DNA of 64,000 bases from Alphaproteobacteria bacterium (GTDB taxonomy: Bacteria > Pseudomonadota > Alphaproteobacteria > UBA6615), in contig JBDXCV010000003.1 of NCBI GenBank assembly GCA_039980135.1, forward strand, positions 744,001-808,000. Direction: 5' to 3'. A program made the translations under genes and the position numbers. Below are positions 58,600-64,000 of this stretch, one piece after another. The notes under the pieces were generated by a model. It saw only the letters and a list, made by a program, of their open reading frames with translations, ran no database searches and was not told where the DNA came from. Every line of letters starts with the position of its first letter. The first letter of the stretch is position 1.

Positions 58600-59994
58600 C
58601 TACACGAGCGCCGCGCGCAGTTTGGGGTACTGCGCAAGAATGCCCGCCGTCTCGGCCATGGATTCGGAATCGTTGAACGCCGGAACCCCGGCGGCCTCCA
58701 TCCTCGCGAACCATTTTGACTGATGTTCCAGGGTGCCCATCATCGAGTGGAAGCAGGGCAGCCCGGCGGTTTTGGCTATGCCTGAAAGGGTATCGATGAC
58801 CGGGTCCCCATCCACCATGAACGGCAGGACATGGATGGTCAGGATGGCATCGAAAATGTTGGCGCCATGGGCGAGCGCACCCTCCAGGGCCGGACCAAAC
58901 CGGTCCTCGCGGGCATCCGCCAACAGATCGATCGGATTGGCCACGGCGGCCTCACCCGGCAGCAGCTCGCGCAGCATGGCGGCGTAGGCATCCGGCAGGT
59001 CGGGCATCTCCAGCCCCTCGGCGCGCAGTTGGTCGGTGGTGATCACGCCGGGCCCACCCGAGTTGGACAGCAGCAGCACCCTTGGCCCGATGCCGTCCCG
59101 GTGCAGCCCGAAACCCTTGGCCGCGAGCAGCAGGCGCCGGACCGATCGGACGCGGATCACGCCGCAATCGCGCAGATACGCGTTGATCTCCGCGTCGGGC
59201 ATGGCCGCGCCCCCGGTGTGATTGCGCACCGCCGATGCGCCCCGGTCGGAGCCGCCGCCCATCAGCGCGACCACCGGTTTCTTCGCGGCGACCTTGCGGG
59301 CGACCGCGCGGAACCGGTCCGGATCGGCGATGGACTCGATGTAGAGAAGCACGCAACGACAGCTGTCCTCGTCTCCGAGATATTCGAGATAATCCGTCAC
59401 CTCGAGATGGACGGCGTTGCCGACCGAAACAACGGTGCCGACGGGCAGCTCGCCGATTCTGGACTTGGCGATGATCTCTTCCGCGATTGCGCCCGACTGG
59501 GAAATTGCCGCAATCGCGCCGCCGGGGGGCAGCGCACGAAAGAAGGTCGCGGCGAACGGCGCGTCCGCGGCGAGATGGACGATGCCCGCGCAGTTCGGGC
59601 CGAATATGGTGATGCCGGCGGCGTCGGCCCTGCGCAGCAGCTCGGCCTCGCGCGCCGCGCCGTCTTCGCCCGCCTCGCGGAATCCTCCGGCCAGGATCAT
59701 CACATTCCTGTGGCCGGTTGCCGCGGCCTCATCGACGATATCGAGAATCAGGTCGGGCCGGACCACCAGGACGGCCAGCTCGGCCGGTGCGTCGAGCGCC
59801 GACAGGGAGGTGGCCGCCGGCAGGCCGAGGATCTCGCCGCCCCTGGGGTTCACCGGCACGATGCGCCCGGCATAGCCAGACCCGATGAGATTGCGCAGCA
59901 CCGCCCCGCCGGAACTGGTCAGGCGCTCTCCGGCGCCGACGACGGCGACGCTTTTCGGCTCAAAAAAAGGGCGGCAATCGCGGGGTGGGGTCAT
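58600..59994 (-). CDS. Acyl-CoA synthetase (NDP-forming)-type CoA-binding protein
   Basis: 464 residues. A CoA-binding domain (SVAVVGAGERLTSSGGAVLRNLIGSGYAGRIVPVNP) and a succinyl-CoA-ligase-like flavodoxin domain with GPNCAGI (the usual GPNCxG) and SQSGAI, then a third Rossmann-like domain. This matches the alpha region of ADP-forming acetyl-CoA synthetases; the ATP-grasp beta part is missing, so a partner or different activity is implied. In front of a gentisate dioxygenase gene, it may activate an aromatic or dicarboxylic acid. Confidence 0.85.
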   Translation of the reverse strand: MTPPRDCRPFFEPKSVAVVGAGERLTSSGGAVLRNLIGSGYAGRIVPVNPRGGEILGLPAATSLSALDAPAELAVLVVRPDLILDIVDEAAATGHRNVMILAGGFREAGEDGAAREAELLRRADAAGITIFGPNCAGIVHLAADAPFAATFFRALPPGGAIAAISQSGAIAEEIIAKSRIGELPVGTVVSVGNAVHLEVTDYLEYLGDEDSCRCVLLYIESIADPDRFRAVARKVAAKKPVVALMGGGSDRGASAVRNHTGGAAMPDAEINAYLRDCGVIRVRSVRRLLLAAKGFGLHRDGIGPRVLLLSNSGGPGVITTDQLRAEGLEMPDLPDAYAAMLRELLPGEAAVANPIDLLADAREDRFGPALEGALAHGANIFDAILTIHVLPFMVDGDPVIDTLSGIAKTAGLPCFHSMMGTLEHQSKWFARMEAAGVPAFNDSESMAETAGILAQYPKLRAALV

Positions 59995-60149
59995 TGGCCG
60001 GCGCGCGGCATCGGGCAGATGCTGTCATCTGCGTGGCGCATATGGAGGTGCCGCTGGCCCGCCGCGATGCGCCGGCGCCGGGCGCCAGGCGGATGAACGC
60101 TGTTATCGTCGGCAACCCGCCCGTGCGATGCGGCGACCGTTTCCGGCAT

Positions 60150-61196
60150 TCAGGCGTTCCCGCGATCCTCGCGCCACAGGCCGAGTTTCTGCTGGGCCGG
60201 GCGATCGGAGTAGCTGAACAGGACCGCGTCCTCGTTGGCGATGTGCTTCTGCGGCACCCAACCCGGGACGACGAAGTGATCGCGCGGCCCCCATTCGAAG
60301 GTCTGGTCGCCGATGATCGATTTGCCGGTTCCCTCGACCACGGAATAGACGGTCCCATCGGAGCATCGGTAACCCGAGGTCTCGAAGCCCTTGGGCAGGA
60401 GCTGCATGAAGGTGCCGATGGTCGGCATCGGGGAATCGCCGTTATCCGGATTGACGTAGCGCAGCTTGAGCCCGTGGCAGGGATCCCACTCGTCGGTCTT
60501 GCGCATGGTCTCGAGCGCTTCGCGCGTGCGGGTGTAGGGATAGTTGAAGATCGGCGAGGACGGGCTGCGCTGATGGTGGTCGACCGGCAGCAGGCCGGAC
60601 CCATAGCGCGCGAGGGAATCGCCGCTCGGGCGGGTCCCCGCCTGGCTTGCCTCCGGGTAGGGCTCGGCGAAGGTGGTGTCGAGGGTCTCGACCAGCGGCA
60701 CGTCGAGGCCGTCGAGCCAGACCATGGGCCGGTCGCTTTCATTGCCATGATCGTGCCACGTCCAGGACGGGGTGATGACGAAGTCACCAACTTCCATGAT
60801 TGTCTTCTCGCCGTCGACGGCCGTGTAGGCACCTGAGCCCTCAACGATGAAACGCAGGGCCGCCTGGGTGTGGCGATGGGCCGCCGCGATCTCGCCCGGC
60901 ATGATCAGCTGCAGGCCGGCGAACAGGGATGTGGTCACCCGGTAGCGCCCGCGCATGCCCGGGTTCTCGAGTATAAGCACCCGGCGCTCTGCCTGTTCCG
61001 CCGTGATCAGATCCGCCGACTTCATCAGCGTGTCGCGGATCTCGTTGTAATGCCAGATATAGGGCTCGCAGTCGCTCTTGGGCTCCTTGCGGGCGAAGGT
61101 GTGCAGCACCTCCCACAAGGGCGCGAGGTTCTTCGGGTCGCAATCATCCTTGTAGTAGGGCATCAGGTCGGGTCGGACGTCGGCGCGAATACTCAT
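60150..61196 (-). CDS. Gentisate 1,2-dioxygenase-like bicupin
   Basis: 348 residues from ATG 61196 (GAGGAAG upstream). The first cupin has HRHTQAALRFIVEGSGAYT and TWHDHGN with the iron-binding His residues; the second cupin lacks a full His set. Size and motifs fit gentisate 1,2-dioxygenase (or salicylate/1-hydroxy-2-naphthoate dioxygenase), which opens gentisate to maleylpyruvate. It is followed by the TRAP transporter genes in the same direction. The ring-fission substrate is an inference from family. Confidence 0.87.
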   Translation of the reverse strand: MSIRADVRPDLMPYYKDDCDPKNLAPLWEVLHTFARKEPKSDCEPYIWHYNEIRDTLMKSADLITAEQAERRVLILENPGMRGRYRVTTSLFAGLQLIMPGEIAAAHRHTQAALRFIVEGSGAYTAVDGEKTIMEVGDFVITPSWTWHDHGNESDRPMVWLDGLDVPLVETLDTTFAEPYPEASQAGTRPSGDSLARYGSGLLPVDHHQRSPSSPIFNYPYTRTREALETMRKTDEWDPCHGLKLRYVNPDNGDSPMPTIGTFMQLLPKGFETSGYRCSDGTVYSVVEGTGKSIIGDQTFEWGPRDHFVVPGWVPQKHIANEDAVLFSYSDRPAQQKLGLWREDRGNA

Positions 61197-61388
61197 GGTG
61201 CTTCCTCGTTTGTTCGGCGTCGTTCTTGCAGTGTTCGAGGCGTTTGCGGTCCGACCGCTTCCGCCGTTTCTGTCAGGTGGCTCACACCACATCCGACAAG
61301 ATCAGGGCTCCGATTCAAGTGATCAGCATATCCTGATGGGTGCGCTGATCGTTCCCCAAATACTCCACGTTTTCGTTCCTGATCCGGC

Positions 61389-62708
61389 TCAGTTCAGCAT
61401 ACGCGGCAGAATCAAGGTGATTGTTGGCAGAAACACAAGAATGACAACCCGCACGATATCAGACATGAAGAACGGGATCACGCCCTTGAAGGTCTCGATC
61501 ATCGGCACGTCGCGGGCCATGGAATTTATGATGAAGACGTTCAGGCCGACCGGCGGGGTGATCAGGCCCATCTCGACCACGATGAGCGAGATGATGCCGA
61601 ACCAGAGCTTGGTCTCCTCTTCGCTCATGCCGAAATCGAGACCGGCGATGATGGGCCAGAAGATCGGTACCGTCAGGAAGATCATGGACAGGGAATCCAT
61701 GACAAAGCCGAGCAGGATGTAGAGCACGATCATGCCCAGCAAGATGGTCAGCGGGGCGAGTCCGGAGCTGCCGAAGAAATCCGCCGCGAAGATCGGCAGC
61801 TGGGAGAAGCCGAGAAAGGCGTTGAAGATCGCGGCACCCAGCAGGATCAGGAAGATCATGGCCGTTGTTTGCGCGGTTCCGAGCAAGGCATCGATGAAGC
61901 CCTGGAGGCGCATGCCGCCGCGGGTCACCGCGATCAGGAACGTACCGAACGCGCCTACCCCCGCACCCTCGGTGGGGGTGAAGACGCCGAAATAGATGCC
62001 GCCCATGACCAGGACGAAAATCAGCAGCACAGGCCAGATTTCGAGCAGCGCGGACCATTTCTCGGCCCGGCTCGCCCTGGGGCCGGCGGGGCCGGCCTCC
62101 GGGTTCACGCGCACGACGATGGCGATCACGGCGATGTAGCCGAGCGCGGCGAGAATCCCGGGGATGAAGGCAGCCTGGAACAGGGTGGCCACATTCGCTT
62201 CGACCATCACGGCATAGATGATCAGCACGACCGAGGGCGGGATCAGGATGCCCAGCGTGCCGCCCGCGGCCAGCGACCCGGTGGCAAGCGCGCCGGAATA
62301 GTTGAATCGCCGCAGCTCCGGCAGGGCGACCTGGCCCATGGTGGCCGAGGTGGCGAGGGACGAGCCGCTGATCGCGCCGAAACCCGCACAGCCGCCGACC
62401 GCGGCCATGGCAACGCCACCGCGATACTGGCCGAGCCAGGTGTAGGCGGCTGCGAACAGCGCCTGGCTGAGCCCGGCCTTGGCTGCGAACTGGCCCATCA
62501 GCAGGAACAGCGGGATCACCGACAGGCTTTCCGTCGTGAAGCGCCAGTAGGTCTCGGTCTTGAGATAGCTGAACAGCGCGACCTCGCCGGCGATCGTGAC
62601 GTAGCCGACGATGCCGACGCCGAGCATGGCCACGCCGATGGGAATGCGCAGGCCGAGCAGGACGAACAGGACGGCGAAGCCGGCGATGCCGATCTCGAGG
62701 CCCGTCAT
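61389..62708 (-). CDS. TRAP transporter large permease subunit
   Basis: 439 residues with about 12 membrane segments. It is of the DctM family (IPLFLLMGQFAAKAGL, GGCAGFGAISGSSLATSATMGQVALPE, AAGGTLGILIPPSVVLIIYA). It takes part in sodium-coupled uptake of organic acids. Overlaps the small permease by ATGA. Confidence 0.95.
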   Translation of the reverse strand: MTGLEIGIAGFAVLFVLLGLRIPIGVAMLGVGIVGYVTIAGEVALFSYLKTETYWRFTTESLSVIPLFLLMGQFAAKAGLSQALFAAAYTWLGQYRGGVAMAAVGGCAGFGAISGSSLATSATMGQVALPELRRFNYSGALATGSLAAGGTLGILIPPSVVLIIYAVMVEANVATLFQAAFIPGILAALGYIAVIAIVVRVNPEAGPAGPRASRAEKWSALLEIWPVLLIFVLVMGGIYFGVFTPTEGAGVGAFGTFLIAVTRGGMRLQGFIDALLGTAQTTAMIFLILLGAAIFNAFLGFSQLPIFAADFFGSSGLAPLTILLGMIVLYILLGFVMDSLSMIFLTVPIFWPIIAGLDFGMSEEETKLWFGIISLIVVEMGLITPPVGLNVFIINSMARDVPMIETFKGVIPFFMSDIVRVVILVFLPTITLILPRMLN

Positions 62709-63283
62709 GACGCCGTACCGTCGTTGCCGCCGATATCCTCGGCGCCGTCTTGATTGAAATAGCGCCCGGCGCGCAGCTCGGCGACGCTGCGCCCGATCGT
62801 GTAGGCGATCACGATCACCAGGAATGCCATCAGTCCGATGGACGGCGGAAAGGTCGTCCAGCGGGGGAAGTTAATGGTCATCGACAGTTCGTTGTAGTTG
62901 TACATGTCGATGCCGCCGAAGATCATCCGCCAGGTCAGCAGGGCGGCGATGGCGAGATAAACGAGACCCCCAAGCACATCGGTGAAGATCTGCGCGCGCG
63001 GCGGCGCGGCCGCCATGAAGAAGTCGACGAGAACGTTGCCGCGCACCATCTGGCACCAGGGCAGGAACGCGAAGACCGCGAGGCCCGTGCCGATGGCCAC
63101 CAGTTCGAAATCACCGGAAATGGGATTGTTCAGCAGCGAGCGGCCGGTGACGCTCACCGTCGTCAGCACGGCCATGGCGCACAGGATGACGCCGCCGAAG
63201 ATGGCGAGCCATTTGGCGATGGCGTAAAGCAGCCGGCCCACCGGATCGGTGGGCCGGGCGTTGTCAGATGTTGTCTCGCTCAT
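62705..63283 (-). CDS. TRAP transporter small permease subunit
   Basis: 192 residues, four membrane segments, DctQ-type (LVAIGTGLAVFAFLPWCQMVRGNVLVDFF is the central motif). The N-terminal 20 residues are polar. It works with the large permease and the binding protein. The start lies 41 bases after the binding-protein stop. Confidence 0.93.
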   Translation of the reverse strand: MSETTSDNARPTDPVGRLLYAIAKWLAIFGGVILCAMAVLTTVSVTGRSLLNNPISGDFELVAIGTGLAVFAFLPWCQMVRGNVLVDFFMAAAPPRAQIFTDVLGGLVYLAIAALLTWRMIFGGIDMYNYNELSMTINFPRWTTFPPSIGLMAFLVIVIAYTIGRSVAELRAGRYFNQDGAEDIGGNDGTAS

Positions 63284-63324
63284 CGGCGAAAATCCGACCG
63301 TTCATGAACGGTCCCGGGCGTCCC

Positions 63325-64000
63325 CTAGGAGTTGCCCGAATGCTTCTCGATCATGTCGATGGCGTCGATGACCATGGCCGGGCCATCGAGACCGCGTTTT
63401 CCGACTTCCTCGTACCAGCGGTCGAACACAGGCTGCGAGGCGGCCTTCATCTTGATGACCTCGTCTGCCGGGATCTCGTAGAACTTGTTCTTGGCCTTCG
63501 ACGCGACCGCGTTGCGGCCCGGGGTCTCGACATCGATCCAGTTCTGACCGGCCAGACGGGCGATGTTGCCGCCCGCATTGTCGTCGATCACCTTCTGCAG
63601 GTCCGGCGGCAGCTTGTCGTAGCTGGCCTTGTTCATCAGGAAGGTGAAGACGTTGGTGCCCAGGCGGGGCTGCGCGCCGGCGAGGCTCGAGAAGTGGCTG
63701 ACCAGATCAGGGGTCTTGACCGCCGGGGCGATCTCGAACGGCAATGTCACGCCGTCGATCACGCCCTTGGAAAGCGCCGCGGGAATCTGCGGCAGCGGCA
63801 GGCCGACGCCGACCGCGCCGAGGGATTCGAGCAGCCACACCCCGCCGCGCGAGGCGGCACGCAGCTTCATGCCCTTCAGATCCGCCATCTTCTGGACCGG
63901 TTCCTTGGTCTGGAAGAGGAAGCCCTGATGGCTGTGCAGCAGCAGCGGATGGTAGGCGCCGAGCGCCTTGTCGAGATACTTGGCCTGGAAGTCCTGAAGC
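63325..64000 (-). CDS. TRAP transporter substrate-binding protein (5' end outside window)
   Basis: The visible part, about 224 residues, is the C-terminal two-thirds of a DctP/TakP-type periplasmic binding protein (PVQKMADLKGMKLRAASRG, then ALSKGVIDGVTLPFEIAPA). The gene enters from beyond position 64000 and has no start in the window. It confers specificity on the transporter; the substrate, perhaps an aromatic acid given the neighbouring dioxygenase, is not predictable. Confidence 0.92.
   Translation of the reverse strand, partial: LQDFQAKYLDKALGAYHPLLLHSHQGFLFQTKEPVQKMADLKGMKLRAASRGGVWLLESLGAVGVGLPLPQIPAALSKGVIDGVTLPFEIAPAVKTPDLVSHFSSLAGAQPRLGTNVFTFLMNKASYDKLPPDLQKVIDDNAGGNIARLAGQNWIDVETPGRNAVASKAKNKFYEIPADEVIKMKAASQPVFDRWYEEVGKRGLDGPAMVIDAIDMIEKHSGNS

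Noticed and set aside
1-64000. CRISPR arrays, tRNA/rRNA genes, transposons or integrases
   Set aside because: I looked for regularly spaced repeats, cloverleaf sequences and transposase or integrase motifs and found none.

Overview
The window is high-GC DNA with dense operons, very short overlaps (mostly ATGA) and Shine-Dalgarno sites. Its gene content (PuuD-type urate hydroxylase, NCS2 nucleobase permease, TRAP transporter, MerR/CueR copper control, cytochromes c) points to an aerobic alphaproteobacterium, probably Rhodospirillales-like; this is inference from gene content only. I see no tRNA, rRNA, CRISPR array, transposase or integrase.

Region 1 (1-27.9 kb) is a catabolic island for nitrogen heterocycles or cyclic amides. 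It holds three paralogous Rieske oxygenases of the size and layout of methylxanthine N-demethylases, a three-subunit molybdenum hydroxylase, a barbiturase/cyanuric-acid-hydrolase family ring opener and two RutB-like cysteine hydrolases. It also holds cytosine-deaminase-like, dihydroorotase/dihydropyrimidinase-like, deacetylase-like and PuuE-like ring hydrolases, a creatininase-family protein, M20 and amidase-signature amidohydrolases, an SDR, a flavin monooxygenase, a Rieske ferredoxin and a CocE-type hydrolase. Almost every transcription unit here starts behind a -24/-12 (sigma-54) promoter with exact GG-N10-GC spacing. Several carry a shared upstream palindrome (TGCYCAA-N3-TTGRGCA) at nearly constant distance, which suggests one enhancer-binding protein, not encoded in the window, governs the island.

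Region 2 (28-34.3 kb) is a complete urate-to-glyoxylate pathway: PuuD, hydroxyisourate hydrolase, a fused PuuE allantoinase-UraD decarboxylase, allantoicase, ureidoglycolate lyase and an NCS2 permease. Xanthine-type or uracil-type products of region 1 could feed into it. Next to it (34.3-38.2 kb) are a UbiX-type flavin prenyltransferase, a SelW/Rdx-family selenoprotein gene hidden by an in-frame TGA, a small cytochrome c, a LOG-family protein and two tandem VOC (extradiol-dioxygenase-like) proteins.

Region 3 (38.4-45.6 kb) is a signalling cluster: a soluble histidine kinase with about seven PAS domains, an Rcp1-like receiver, a receiver with an unidentified C-terminal domain, a receiver-GGDEF-EAL protein and a degenerate receiver. 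Then come a soluble PQQ-type sugar dehydrogenase, a DM13 protein, an SDR and a fumarylacetoacetase-family hydrolase.

Region 4 (49.5-58.6 kb) is a copper resistance island bracketed by two MerR/CueR-type promoters (19-bp spacers). It contains CueR, a P1B copper ATPase, a SHOCT protein, a Met-rich periplasmic protein, an ABC-2 permease without an ATPase, a DUF5676-like membrane protein, a Crp/Fnr regulator whose start lies in a perfect palindrome, a His-rich secreted protein, three c-type cytochromes and a small Cys-containing secreted protein. Region 5 (58.6-64 kb) combines an acyl-CoA ligase-type protein, a gentisate 1,2-dioxygenase-like bicupin and a TRAP transporter whose binding-protein gene runs off the end of the window.
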